Below, in pieces: positions 10,601 through 21,346 of a DNA stretch of 64,000 nt. Positions within the stretch are counted from its first letter, which is position 1. The number at the start of each line of letters is the position of its first letter. The position numbers and the translations under genes are program-made. The notes below the pieces were generated by a model. The model was given only the letters and a program-made list of their open reading frames with translations. It was not told the DNA's origin and made no database searches. The DNA lies in assembly GCF_029784135.1 (NCBI RefSeq), contig NC_073746.1, positions 116,992,035-117,056,034 of the forward strand. The letters are read 5' to 3'. Source of the stretch: Toxorhynchites rutilus septentrionalis. Lineage: Eukaryota > Arthropoda > Insecta > Diptera > Culicidae.

Positions 10601-11481
10601 TCTGTCTTCGACAATTTTTGAACATATCCCTTTTGCTCGTAATCGTTAATCTTCGCTCGAAGGGCAGCAGCCATTTCCGGTTCACGTTCCATTCGTTTCT
10701 CCAAACAACGGAAGCGTTTCAGAGCCATTGGTCTGCTGTTGGGTAGCTGAACATCATCATATCTCCACAACAGAGAACACTCGCATCGCAAACCTTTCCG
10801 GATCGTTCCTGACTTAAGCAGCTCCAGTGCTCGCTCGTCATCCCTGGACATCAGTACTCTGGTATTAGTCTGTATCCCAAGGCTATCCAGCGAGAAATAA
10901 TCTTTCAAGGTGGTGTGAAGTGCTTCACACTGACAAATGTGGTAACTGTAGGTGTCCTTGATGTCATTTTCCTCAGATTCATCAGTGACCGAGCAAGGAC
11001 CGTAGATAATCCATCCCAGTCTAGTTAATGCAGCAGCCGGTTGGTTCTCCTGGCCTTCTCTTGAATCTAGCGGGTGCCCCAATCTTATATTGTCCATGCC
11101 CAAAATGATACGTGGTTGAACGTTTGTATATGAGTGAAATGGTAGTCCTTCAAGATAACTATAATGCTCTGAAATATCGCTCATCGAAACGCTCTGCGCC
11201 GGGAGCTGAAGACTTTCTACAGTATGAACGGTGCATGAGAAGTTCCGTTCTCTACAACGTCGGTCTCCGGATAGTTTTATTACACATTTCACAGAGTTGG
11301 ACTCGTACCTGGCTTGACCACTGGTCCAATTGATACAGAGCGGAAATTGTTCACCCGATATTCCAAGTTCTTTCCAAAGACTGTGTTTCATTAATGAGCA
11401 TGTTGACCCGTCATCCAGGAACGCGTAGGTTGTTATGGCTCTCCCTTTTCCTTGAATCGTGACCTTCACATACTTCAACAA
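7538..11481 (-). pseudogene. BEL-A pol, unit 1 (protease, RT, RNase H, integrase), multiply frameshifted
   Basis: Degenerate BEL/Pao pol read in several frames. The segment 11481-10306 has an aspartic protease (FLDDGST) and N-terminal RT (KLRIVWDAAAK, DVREMFHQV). The segment 10339-9872 has the RT palm YVDDMLSS. The segment 9962-9378 has LLTIFDPLGILAN and RNase H (LHIFVDASENG, CLELQAAVIGARL). The segment 9308-8451 has the post-RNase H region (NVADEGTKW, RWFCGPSFLW) and the integrase N-terminus (HDRYHLLNHEIVV). The segment 8290-7538 has the integrase core (SPHMGGSWERLV, INSRPLTYIP) and a C-terminal domain running into the LTR. An in-frame stop and frame change lie near 8300-8450. The same lesions occur in unit 2, so pol was dead before duplication. 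Confidence 0.88.
7610..7620 (-). other. BEL-A polypurine tract, unit 1
   Basis: Nine G and then AG on the minus strand, immediately before the TG of the LTR: the expected plus-strand primer site. The second unit has ten G at 26134-26145. Confidence 0.75.
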
Positions 11482-11526
11482 AACCGAACCAATGCAACAA
11501 TGATGGGTATTACAGGATGGTGTGAA

Positions 11527-12641
11527 TCAATTTAGCGAATTGGCTTGATCAGAAGATGACGTTTGCTGCTTATGTCGTTGATCATCATGCAGGAGCCGAT
11601 GGTGCAAGAAGGGACATCCGTTCTGCTGACAGGGAGTATTCACTTCGCAAGACTTGAAATGTTTTTGTAAACATTTTCTACACAACTTTCTCTCATTGAT
11701 AACCGTCCAACGTGATTGTGTGTTCATTTTCAGGAAGTTCTCACATTTATCTAGTGTTGAACAACTCTTGTTGCAAGCGTAGCATGCTTTTTGTCCATCT
11801 TTGCTCTCAACTGCCTCCGTGTGGATATTCAAATATGCATCTTCCTTCCGATTGCGCTTGTCTGAGTGCTTGGTGAATCTACCAACCGTACTTGGCCGCG
11901 TTACTTTACTCAGAGCATCTGATAGTTGACCAATCCAATCACTAAAATCCGTAAGAGAAACTATTCGCTTCGATTGACGATAGAATGCCCAATCCATTTT
12001 TATCGCAGCATGGAGGTGGTCCACAAGCTCTTGTACTATTGCCACGTTGTACAGACACTCCTCCATTTGGCACGCCTTTACAGTAGCGCAAAGATTTTGT
12101 ACGGCAACACCGAAGTCTACAACCGTTTCCAGTCTATCCGCTTTTGGTGCTAGCAAGGCCCTGATGCGCTCAACCATAGCTTCGATGATCACCTCTGGAT
12201 TGCCGAAAAGCATCTTTAAACGTTGGATAATAACAGGCACATTCTCTGGATGCAACAGTAAGCTCTTTACAGCACTGAGCGCGCGATCGTACAGACATCG
12301 CTCGAGTCGATCCAACAATTCGTCATTGCGAAAGGCACACATCTGTGTGGTTCGTTCATATGCCTGTCGCTGCTCTAACGCCTTACGTTTTAGCTCGCGA
12401 ATCCTTGCAGTATTCTTTGATCCTTTGGGCGAAGCCTTAGTTTGCTTTTCTTTATTCTCACTCTGGGACAGGACAGAAACTTGTACAGTATCGTAGTTCT
12501 TTTTGATGGCACCAGTTGGATGTTGTAATGACGGATTCGGCTGTTTTGAGCGTTCCTTGTTCTTCTAATATTGCTGAGTCAAAGCAGCCAATTGCGCTTT
12601 GTGATTCCGCATTTCCTCCACATGGGTTTCTTGCAGTTTGT
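11527..12641 (-). pseudogene. BEL-A gag, main part, unit 1
   Basis: Continues the PHD segment in phase beyond LINE-B. A TAG stop at 12565-12567 interrupts the frame; it then stays open to 11527. The helical Gag core (from about 12342) includes RNDELLDRLERCLYDRAL and VDHLHAAIKMDWAFYRQ. The C-terminal zinc region of BEL Gags follows (CYACNKSCSTLDKCENFLKM, KLCRKCLQKHFKSC, CPFLHHRLLH). It is followed after about 45 bp by pol in another frame. The unit 2 copy differs at one residue (ALLAPK versus ALPAPK). Confidence 0.85.
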
Positions 12642-12737
12642 GTAATTTTTTTTTTTTTTTTTTTTGATAGTCATAGTTTTGTTTATTTCATGTTTTTTTT
12701 TATACAATAATTATTTCAGCTTTTTAAAAATAAAACC

Positions 12738-14053
12738 TTATTCATTTATGATTAAATAGAAGTTTAACGCATTCACATCAACGTTATTGTCAGCCTTATT
12801 CACGAAATTAACATAATTTATTGTTGTTTTTAGGAACATTTTCCGTCTATTGTGTTCAATATTTTTTAGTGTTGGACGCATCACTTCATCGAATGATGGT
12901 CTCTGCCAACCGCCAAGTGCGGTAGATAACTTTCGTTGAATGAAGGTCCACGCTGCTGCCACACGCGGGCACTCACTATACTTGTGGGCAATAGTCTCCA
13001 CTGCCGCATTACAGTGAAGGCAGTTAGATCCATCTGCACGCTGCATGATGTTCAACAGTCTTCACAGTCATTCACGAAAAGGTACATTGAGCTTCTTTGG
13101 CTCGAGGATAGTCCTGTCGACGATATATTTCTCCACACTCGACGCCAATTCGTTGCTGGGTAATTTATTTCCACTCTTGGAAGTTCTGTTTTCTCAATAA
13201 AGAAACGGTGGATCAGCTCACTGGATGGGTTTTGTTGGAGTGAAAGTGGAAGGAGGGGTACTTGTTTCACTATTTCTCTTAGACAAGACATATTTGCTAT
13301 CTGAGGATTTGATCGAGTTCGGATGAAATTATAAAATGGCATCGAGTCGACCTCTTGAAGATGTCGATTGATGAGCAGCGCTTTGCATTTAAACGCTGGT
13401 AGCTGCAAGCTCAATCCACCGTTTTCTTTACTACGCGCTAGTTGCTGCATCGAGACACGTGCTGGTAGACTTCTCCACAGGAATGACCGCATAGCAGACG
13501 TGATTTTTGCTATGTGGACATTATTCGGTCCAATGTTTGATGCTAGATACCACATTCTCGATGACACGAACGTATTTAGCAGAGTCACTTTTTGTGTAAG
13601 TGTGAGAGCCCGAAGCGAGTGCAGCCAGATATTTTGCGTTATACGCGCAGCCACCGCATCCCAATTCAGTTTAATCATTGCTCGTATTGAATTTGTAAAC
13701 ATTGTCCCCAGAATTTTTATCACCATTCCTGTCTGAAGCCACGGCACAACCAACCGATTTTCGTCGATCATTCCCACATCAATCGCAGTCGTTTTGTGTC
13801 TATTCAATTTCGCACCTGCAACCGATTCGAACCGGCTGAACAACTCATTCATGCGTTCGATTTTATCTGTAGATGTCGCAATTACGCTGATGTCATCTGC
13901 GTAAGCAACACATAAATCTCCGTCACAGATTCGCTTTAGTCGTGTAAGTAACGGATGGAGATAGAGTACAAAAAGTATCATTGACATCGGATCTCCTTGC
14001 CTCACCGATCTTTCGATGGGAAATTCTTGTGAGAGATGTCCGTTTATTAACAA
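12738..14053 (-). pseudogene. LINE-B ORF2 C-terminal part (RT palm and thumb, zinc region)
   Basis: Continues the RT cut by LINE-A. It carries INGHLSQEFPIERSVRQGDP and the catalytic box AYADDISVIAT, then LNRHKTTAIDVG and the thumb region. The frame ends at 13052, and the conserved C-terminal cysteine region (SNCLHCNAAVETIAHKYSEC) continues in another frame from 13055 to 12738. The same frameshift is present at 38205-38208 in unit 2. It is homologous to the L1-clade C-terminal domain. Confidence 0.85.
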
Positions 14054-14056
14054 GCG
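14047..14056. repeat. LINE-A copy 2 target-site duplication, left
   Basis: TTAACAAGCG, repeated at 20150-20159 directly after the LINE-A A-run. Confidence 0.92.
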
Positions 14057-14545
14057 CCATTCTTCGCCGATTGCCCGTAGTAACCAGACGAAGGAAAGTC
14101 GCGTCCAAGTTCCGTTATCGGTTACAGCGTGATTGTTGTTTTTTTGCCGCTGAAGAGTTCATTTCGCTATCTGGATAGTGAGTGAAGTGCCCTGCCTGCA
14201 AGTGGATAGAGGCTTTCATCCTCGGAAAGCCAAGCATTGGTTTTTGTTTTGTCGCTGCTTCGCCGACATTGGAGATTTCGCCGAGTCATCGTGCCAACAG
14301 TGACAGTGCGGGTAAGCTTTCACCGACGACTGTGTGTAGTGGTGTCGTAGGCACATTCCCACCACCAACGAGCTTTCAGCACGCTCCCGTTCATCTGCAC
14401 TGGAGTGCGTTCATAGGTGAATAAGATTGAATATAGTGAGAGAAAATATTTATTAATTATAAGTTTTTTTTTGTTTGTTTTTGTGAATTATTTTATTGTG
14501 AAATATTGTTTAAAAAAATACTTAGAATATAAGTGAAAATTTAAA
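14057..14545 (+). promoter_or_regulatory. LINE-A copy 2 5' UTR, presumed internal promoter
   Basis: Non-coding leader from the exact 5' tip to the ORF1 ATG. The first about 370 bp are GC-richer and contain no TATA box near the tip. The last about 130 bp are very AT-rich. I-group LINEs use internal 5' UTR promoters, so promoter activity is expected by family and not shown here. Confidence 0.6.
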
Positions 14546-16117
14546 ATGGCAGAGAGTGGGGGACCTTCGGATATGGAGGTCTCTGACTCTAGTTCCCTCC
14601 TAACGGATAAAAAAAAGTCACTCAAACGTGTTCCAAATACGGAAGATACTTCTTCTGGGGACGAGTCAGCTAACCCTACCAAGCCTCCCTCCAAAAAACT
14701 AGCAAATCTCCCATCTGCCCTTAACGATCCCACTCTACCTTCAACCTCGTCTTCTCCCTCTGTTCTTCCCGCTTCTTCTCAACCTTCGCCTTCCCACTCT
14801 CAATCCCCGTCCTCGCCTTCCCCCTCTGTTATTCCCACTCCCCGTGTAAAGGTCTATCCAGAAGATGCGCCCGGAACTGGTCCCTGGGTTGTTTTCTCCA
14901 GGCCTAAGCCAAATGGAAAGGCGTTGAGAGTCATGCAGATCGCGAAAGATCTGGCAAGGTATACCTCCGTTTCGGAAATTTCGAAGGTTAGACCAAACAA
15001 ATTGCGAGTTGTCGTGAATGATCGAAAAGACGCAAACAAGATTGTTGTCGATCAGCATTTTACAATTGAGTATCGGGTCTACATTCCCTCTCACATAGTC
15101 GAAATTGAGGGTGTGATAACCGAAACGGGCTTGACGTGCGAATACATTACGAGTGAAGGTACCGGCCGTTTTAAAAAACTGCCCTCGACAACTGTTAAGA
15201 TCTTGGGTTGCCGCCAGCTCGGAACAGTCTCCCATGAAGGAGAAGAAAAGAAATTTACGCCGTCCAACTCGTTTCGAGTCACCTTCGCTGGTTCAGCTCT
15301 CCCTGACTACGTGATGGTAGATAAATTGAGGTTAGCCGTGCGACTTTTTATTCCAAAGCCAATGACTTGTGTAAAGTGCAAGTCAGTTGGTCACACGGCT
15401 GCTTATTGTGCCAATAAAGAACGATGTGCCACTTGCGGAGAACAACATGAGGGGAAATCCTGCAGTGCGACTGAGCATAAGTGTCCATATTGCGGAGGAT
15501 CCCCACACGTGCTCTCAGCTTGTGAAACATACAAGGCTCGCTGGGAGAAACAGAAGCGCTCTTTGAGGGAACGCTCTAAACGCACTTTCGCAGAAATTTT
15601 GAAGGGCGCTTCTCCACTGGCTCAAGAACAACAACCAATCAATACACACAATGTCTTCGCTACGTTGCCAGTTGACGAAATGGAAGCGGATACAGCTAAC
15701 GGGGGCACGCCGTTTATTTCTCAAGGGAATCCCCGGCGCAAAAATGTGACCACTCCCAAAGTTCAAGGACAAGTCCCTCCGGTGATACCCCCTGTTAGTT
15801 TGCCCAAAAAATCGAGTGCAGCGGATAAGCAAAATCAGGTCCCTCCTGGCCTCCGTGGTAATAGTTCACCTTCGAACGACCCAGCACTCGAGGGGACATC
15901 AAAAACCCCAACTGTCCCTGTTTTTCCGTCAAGTTCAACTTCCCAATCGGGATTTATAAAGTTGTCTGACCTTGTGGATCAAATCTTCACGTGTTTTAAT
16001 GTTTCCGACTCCATCAGAACCATTGTCACCGCAATGCTTCCAGTACTAAAGACAATTTTGCAGCAATTGATGCAAACATGGCCCCTCCTTGCAATGATTA
16101 TCTCTCTTGATGTCTAA
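14546..16117 (+). CDS. LINE-A ORF1 Gag-like nucleic-acid-binding protein (523 aa)
   Basis: Starts at ATG 14546 in an A-rich context and ends TAA at 16115-16117. Residues 1-100 are Ser/Pro-rich and probably disordered. Residues about 110-270 contain an RRM-like region typical of I and Jockey Gag-like proteins. Three zinc knuckles follow: CVKCKSVGHTAAYC (275-288), CATCGEQHEGKSC (294-306) and CPYCGGSPHVLSAC (313-326). The C-terminal third is Pro/Ser-rich. It should coat LINE RNA and form the retrotransposition particle. The last 8 bases (ATGTCTAA) also contain the ORF2 start. Confidence 0.93.
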   Translation: MAESGGPSDMEVSDSSSLLTDKKKSLKRVPNTEDTSSGDESANPTKPPSKKLANLPSALNDPTLPSTSSSPSVLPASSQPSPSHSQSPSSPSPSVIPTPRVKVYPEDAPGTGPWVVFSRPKPNGKALRVMQIAKDLARYTSVSEISKVRPNKLRVVVNDRKDANKIVVDQHFTIEYRVYIPSHIVEIEGVITETGLTCEYITSEGTGRFKKLPSTTVKILGCRQLGTVSHEGEEKKFTPSNSFRVTFAGSALPDYVMVDKLRLAVRLFIPKPMTCVKCKSVGHTAAYCANKERCATCGEQHEGKSCSATEHKCPYCGGSPHVLSACETYKARWEKQKRSLRERSKRTFAEILKGASPLAQEQQPINTHNVFATLPVDEMEADTANGGTPFISQGNPRRKNVTTPKVQGQVPPVIPPVSLPKKSSAADKQNQVPPGLRGNSSPSNDPALEGTSKTPTVPVFPSSSTSQSGFIKLSDLVDQIFTCFNVSDSIRTIVTAMLPVLKTILQQLMQTWPLLAMIISLDV

Positions 16118-19100
16118 TTTAAATAGAGAGGTCGGAGATATCACTGTTTTACAGTGGAATTGTCGTAGTCTTATCCCTAAATTGGATACATTCAAATTTC
16201 TAATTCATAAACTCAATTGTGATGTTTTTGCTCTATCCGAAACCTGGCTCTCTTCTCAAAATGATCTCTCTTTCCACGATTTTAATATAATACGCTTGGA
16301 CCGCGATGACAGATACGGAGGGGTACTATTGGGGATCAATAAGTGCCACTCATTTTTTCGAATTGACCTTCCATCTATTGGAGGGATCGAAGCTGTTGCT
16401 TGTCATGCAAACATCAGAGGCAAAGACCTCTGTATTGTCAGCTTGTATTGGCCTCCGAGAGCTGCGGTTAGCCGCAAGCAACTTGTTGACATGTGCTCAC
16501 TCCTTCCTGAGCCACGATTAATCTTGGAAGACTTCAACTCTCACGGAACTGCCTGGGGAGAACCGTACGACGATAATCGTTCGTCGTTGATATATGACCT
16601 TTGTAACAGCTTCAATATGACCGTTTTGAACACTGGGGAAACAACACGTGTACCTAAACCTCCTGCTAACCCAAGTGCTCTTGACCTCTCGCTTTGCTCG
16701 AATTCACTATCGTTAGATTGCAAGTGGAATGTAATCCAGGATCCCAACGGTAGTGACCACTTGCCAATCAAAATTACTATCACCAATGGGTTGAATTCTT
16801 CTGAATCAATAAACATGGCATACGACCTCACAAGACACATTGACTGGAAAAAATATGCGGACGCGATTGCTCTAGCCATCAATTCCAGAGATGGTTTGCC
16901 TCCATTGGAGGAGTATAACTTCATTTCTCGTTTGATCTATGACAGCGCGGTTCGCGCTCAAACGAAACCCATCCCAGGTTCCACTATTCGTCGAAGGCCT
17001 CCCAATCCATGGTGGGATAGCCAGTGTTCCAAGCTTTATGGAGATAAATCGAATGCATTTAAAGCTTTTCGGAAACGTGGAACCATTGAGAATTTTCAAA
17101 CGTATTTGGACCTTGAAAATCAATTTAAAAACTTGATCAAAGGGAAAAAACGTGCTTATTGGCGAAATTTCGTGGGAGGTTTGTCACGAGAAACGTCAAT
17201 GAAAAAATTATGGACAGTGGCTCGAAACATGAGAAATCGCTCTTCATCCAATGAAAGCGAGGAATATTCACATCGATGGATTTTTAATTTTGCACGAAAG
17301 GTTTGTCCCGATTCCGCTCCTGTGCAAAAAATTGTTCGAGATATACCACATGATAGGTGCGATCTTGATTCCGAGTTTTCGATGGTAGAATTCTCTCTTG
17401 CTCTGCTTTCATGTAACAATTCTGCTCCGGGATCGGATAGAATTAAGTTCAACTTGCTGAAAAACCTCCCTGATGTGGCGAAACATCGCTTGTTGAATTT
17501 ATTCAATCGGTTTCTGGAGAATAATATTGTTCCAGATGATTGGAGACAAGTACGAGTTATAGCTATTCAAAAACCCGGAAAACCCGCGTCCGACTTCAAT
17601 TCGTACCGCCCAATAGCAATGCTTTCTTGTATACGGAAATTGTTGGAGAAAATGATCTTGTTACGCCTTGATCGATGGGTTGAAACGAATGGCCTACTCT
17701 CAGATACACAATATGGGTTCCGCAGGGGCAAGGGGACGAATGATTGTCTTGCGTTGCTTTCTTCAGAAATTCAAATGGCTTACGCCGAAAAAAAACAAAT
17801 GGCTTCAGTATTCTTGGACATAAAGGGGGCCTTTGATTCTGTTTCAATAGAGGTTTTGTCAGACAAATTACAATCTCGGGGTCTGCCGCCTCTATTGAAT
17901 AATATGTTATATAACTTGCTTTGTGAGAAACATTTGAACTTTTCTCACGGAGATTCGGCAGTAAGTCGGGTCTCTTACATGGGACTCCCCCAGGGCTCAT
18001 GTTTAAGCCCCCTTTTGTACAACTTCTACGTAAGCGACATTGACAATTGCCTTACACAAAATTGCAGCCTAAGACAACTTGCAGATGATGGAGTGGTGTC
18101 TGTCGTAGGATCAAACGAATCCGACCTGCAAGAATCCTTACAAGATACTTTGAACAATTTTTCAACCTGGGCCATTGGGCTAGGGATCGAATTCTCCACG
18201 GAGAAAACAGAGATGGTGGTTTTTTCTAGGAAGCATAAACCAGCAAAACCAAAGCTTCAACTTTTGGGTAAACCGATCACTCATGCTATGTCATTCAAGT
18301 ATCTTGGGGTCTGGTTCGACTCCAAATGTACTTGGGGGGCCCATATTAGGTATCTGAGTAAAAAATGCCAACAAAGAATAAACTTTCTCCGTACAATTAC
18401 CGGCACCTGGTGGGGAGCCCATCCCGAAGATCTTATAATGTTGTATCGAACAACTATTCTCTCAGTGATGGAGTATGGCAGTTTCTGTTTTCAATCAGCT
18501 GCCAAAACACACCTCATTAAACTCGAGCGAATTCAGTATCTTTGTCTCCGTATCGCGTTGGGATGTATGCCCTCAACGCATACCATGAGTCTCGAGGTTT
18601 TGGCAGGCCTACTCCCACTAAAAGATCGCTTCAATTTATTATCTCTTCGGTTCTTCATCCGGTGTACGGTCATGAACCCATTGGTGATCGGAAATTTTGA
18701 GCAGCTGATCGAGCTAAATTTTCACTCCGGATTCATGAGTTCATATCATGAATTCATCTCCATGCAGGTTGATCCTTCTTCGTATATTCCCAACCGTGTT
18801 TGTTTCCCTGACTACATCAATTCCTCTGTGCATTTTGATCTGTCCATGAAGCAAGATATCCATGGATATTCAGATTACCAACGATCGAGGATCGCTCCAA
18901 CGATCTTCGATGAAAAGTATGGGGGTATCAATTGTGATAATATGTACTTTACTGATGGGTCCACTATAAACGAGTCCACAGGATTTGGAGTGTTCAACGA
19001 ATTTTTCAGCACCTCACACAGTCTTCAGAATCCTTGCTCAGTGTATATTGCTGAATTGGCAGCAATACATTGGGCGCTGGACAGCGTCGCCTCACGACCT

Positions 19101-19784
19101 GTTGAACACTATTACATTGTAACGGATAGTCTTAGCTCTGTCGAAGCTATCCGTTCAGTGAGGCCGGAAAAGCACTCGCCGTACTTCCTTGAGAGAATAC
19201 GAGAAATTTTGAGTGCTTTATCCAGACGTTGTTATGTCATTACCTTTGTTTGGGTCCCTTCACATTGCTCAATTCTGGGCAATGAGAGGGCTGACTCATT
19301 AGCAAAGGTAGGTGCAATTGAAGGCGATATTTATCAGCGTCAAATCGCCTTCAATGAATTTTATTCTTTAGTCCGCAAAAATACCATAGTTAACTGGCAA
19401 CGCAAATGGAACGAAGATGAATTGGGCCGGTGGCTCCACTCGATTATCTCTAAGGTTAGCCTTAAACCATGGTTCAAAAGTCTGGACTTGAGTCGGGACT
19501 TTATTCGCACCTTCTCCCGACTCATGTCCAATCACTGTTCGTTAGATGCGCTACTCTTTCGTATTAATCTTGCCGACAACAATCTTTGTGTTTGTGGCCA
19601 AGGTTACCACGACATCGAGCACGTTGTTTGGTCGTGCGAGCTGTATCTTGTCGCCAGATCGAATTTAGTTCGGGCCCGAGGAAGGCAGCCCATGGTGCCG
19701 GTGAGAGATGTGTTGGCTCGGTTAGACCTTGATTACATGTCCCAAATATATGTATTCCTTAAAGCTATCGATCTTCGTGTGTGA
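16110..19784 (+). CDS. LINE-A ORF2 polyprotein: endonuclease, reverse transcriptase, RNase H (1224 aa)
   Basis: The first ATG (16110) lies inside the end of ORF1. The endonuclease includes VLQWNCRSL, ALSETWLSS, LILEDFNSHGTAWG and SDHLPIKIT. The usual GDFN box reads EDFN here. RT includes FLDIKGAFDSV (about 568-578), LPQGSCLSPLLYNF and LADD (657-660). RNase H has D949 (YFTDGS), E982, D1006 (VTDSLSS), H1052 (VPSHC) and the final D in NERADS. A Cys/His cluster lies near the C-terminus. Length and order fit I-group ORF2. Expression probably depends on termination-reinitiation at the overlap. Confidence 0.95.
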   Translation: MSNLNREVGDITVLQWNCRSLIPKLDTFKFLIHKLNCDVFALSETWLSSQNDLSFHDFNIIRLDRDDRYGGVLLGINKCHSFFRIDLPSIGGIEAVACHANIRGKDLCIVSLYWPPRAAVSRKQLVDMCSLLPEPRLILEDFNSHGTAWGEPYDDNRSSLIYDLCNSFNMTVLNTGETTRVPKPPANPSALDLSLCSNSLSLDCKWNVIQDPNGSDHLPIKITITNGLNSSESINMAYDLTRHIDWKKYADAIALAINSRDGLPPLEEYNFISRLIYDSAVRAQTKPIPGSTIRRRPPNPWWDSQCSKLYGDKSNAFKAFRKRGTIENFQTYLDLENQFKNLIKGKKRAYWRNFVGGLSRETSMKKLWTVARNMRNRSSSNESEEYSHRWIFNFARKVCPDSAPVQKIVRDIPHDRCDLDSEFSMVEFSLALLSCNNSAPGSDRIKFNLLKNLPDVAKHRLLNLFNRFLENNIVPDDWRQVRVIAIQKPGKPASDFNSYRPIAMLSCIRKLLEKMILLRLDRWVETNGLLSDTQYGFRRGKGTNDCLALLSSEIQMAYAEKKQMASVFLDIKGAFDSVSIEVLSDKLQSRGLPPLLNNMLYNLLCEKHLNFSHGDSAVSRVSYMGLPQGSCLSPLLYNFYVSDIDNCLTQNCSLRQLADDGVVSVVGSNESDLQESLQDTLNNFSTWAIGLGIEFSTEKTEMVVFSRKHKPAKPKLQLLGKPITHAMSFKYLGVWFDSKCTWGAHIRYLSKKCQQRINFLRTITGTWWGAHPEDLIMLYRTTILSVMEYGSFCFQSAAKTHLIKLERIQYLCLRIALGCMPSTHTMSLEVLAGLLPLKDRFNLLSLRFFIRCTVMNPLVIGNFEQLIELNFHSGFMSSYHEFISMQVDPSSYIPNRVCFPDYINSSVHFDLSMKQDIHGYSDYQRSRIAPTIFDEKYGGINCDNMYFTDGSTINESTGFGVFNEFFSTSHSLQNPCSVYIAELAAIHWALDSVASRPVEHYYIVTDSLSSVEAIRSVRPEKHSPYFLERIREILSALSRRCYVITFVWVPSHCSILGNERADSLAKVGAIEGDIYQRQIAFNEFYSLVRKNTIVNWQRKWNEDELGRWLHSIISKVSLKPWFKSLDLSRDFIRTFSRLMSNHCSLDALLFRINLADNNLCVCGQGYHDIEHVVWSCELYLVARSNLVRARGRQPMVPVRDVLARLDLDYMSQIYVFLKAIDLRV

Positions 19785-20149
19785 TTGTCCTTATACCCTT
19801 AGTTTTTCCTTTTCCTTTTCCTTTGTGAGAGATCGGATCCCTTCTTAAGAATAAGATGAAATGTAAATACATATTAGATATAAGATAGGTTTAAGAATTG
19901 AGTGTGATGAGTGTGATTGAGAGTGTGAGTGTGATCATTGTCAACATATCCTCATATCCCCTCCTTTTCCTGAAGAAAATATGTCACCCTTCTAAACTCG
20001 AGTTGACCGCGAGTAATCGGTTTCCTATATTATTAACATTAGAATTAAGGAAAAATGTATATATACTAGTAACAATACAGTAAGGAGTTCGGCTCCTTTA
20101 AACCTATGTAACTGAGCCTGTAAAAATAAACGATTTAAATAAAAAAAAA
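19785..20149 (+). other. LINE-A copy 2 3' UTR and A-run
   Basis: Same as 3238-3602: CT-rich stretch, TGTGA simple repeat and terminal A-run of nine. The duplication TTAACAAGCG follows at 20150-20159. Confidence 0.85.
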
Positions 20150-21162
20150 TTAACAAGCGTGACGTGGCACGCTCGGAAATACGTTGCATAAGGTTGACGA
20201 AGCTCTGGTTTACTCCAAGAGCTAGCATCGTACGGTGTAGGAAACGGTGTGAGACCCGATCGAACGCGTGGTCTAAATCATAGGAGATTAACTTCCCTCT
20301 ACTTTTTATCGCAGTGAGTTCGGCTATCCGGTCTTTTATTGACAGCGTGGCTTCGAATATCGAGCGGCCAGGGTTGCAGCTCTTCTGCACTTCGCACGGT
20401 AAACGATGATTTCCAAGCACGTGTTCTAGTCGTGTTTTCATTATTCGACCGAGGATTTTAAAATCCACATTTAACAGTGTTATCGGTCGGTACGCTTTTG
20501 CAGTATCCTCTCCGCTCCGTTTTTTTACGAGTACGATGGTTCCACTTACGAACTCTACGGGCAGATCGGTAGTCATAGCTTCGTTGAGCACTAGATTTAG
20601 CTCTCTATGTATCACACCACAAGCTCTCTGATACAGTTCTTTCGGTAAACCATCTGCACCGGGCGATTTCTTTGCTGCCGAAGTTTTTATCGCATGGAGT
20701 ATCTCGGCGGTGGTTATGTCTGCCATCAACGCCGTGTTTGCTTCGTCATTTTCAGGAATCGCTCTGTCACATTCGAACCTATCGCCCCCTTCTTCTCTTC
20801 TTTCTGTTGCTGTGTAGAGTCCTCTAAAATATGCTAACATGTGACTCTCGATTTGTTCAGCGCTTTGCAATGAATCGCCTCTCTCGTTTTTCAATTTAGT
20901 GATGGTTGTTTTGACGTAGGACTACGTCTAACCGGAAGATATAGGGGGTGAAATGAAAATCTAGGCACTGAACAAGTAGGAAAAAATGCAAGATTTGGAA
21001 CGCTTATAACTCGAGCATTTCTCAATAGATCGCAAAGGTTTTTGCATCAATTGATAGGAAATATATCTACGCATCTATCATAATGAATAACATTTCAGTT
21101 TTCATGAGATAAATAATTGAATAATTGTGAAATATCAAGCATTGTCAAAATGCACTATGTGC

Positions 21163-21346
21163 CCATTTCTGATTGGTCCATTTTGTGCTCCTCAAATCGT
21201 ACCGACCAAAACGGTCAACCAGAGCAGCAGCGAAATACAATGAAGCACGATTGGAAAGGAAAAAGAAAAAATATGAACGAAACATTGGTCGCAGTCTCAC
21301 ACATGCGTAATTCTCGCACCAGCCAGTCAGCTTAAAAATCCCCGCT
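21163..21346 (+). promoter_or_regulatory. Histone-promoter-like segment in element i
   Basis: Contains two ATTGG (inverted CCAAT) boxes and the TTAAAAAT-containing end that in element ii leads directly into a histone H2A pseudogene. In element i the histone part is replaced by the 196-bp repeats. Promoter identity is inferred from the element ii context. Confidence 0.45.

Larger units (their letters stand above)
12648..14056 (-). mobile_element. LINE-B 3' portion, unit 1, with poly(A) tail
   Basis: Runs from the LINE-A insertion (14056) to an A-run of about 18-20 (T-run at 12646-12665 on the plus strand). It abuts GTAATT at 12642-12647, matching the LINE-B 5' junction. Summed with the 5' portion, the uninterrupted LINE-B would be about 4.6 kb. 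Confidence 0.88.
14057..20149 (+). mobile_element. LINE-A copy 2, full-length I-group non-LTR retrotransposon (6.09 kb)
   Basis: Bounded by TTAACAAGCG on both sides. It has a 489-bp 5' UTR starting CCATTCTTCG, ORF1, an overlapping ORF2 and a 365-bp 3' UTR ending in an A-run. ORF2 carries endonuclease, RT and RNase H, the domain set of the I group (I, Outcast, LOA and relatives). The exact clade is not settled from sequence alone. No disabling lesion is seen. Confidence 0.93.
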
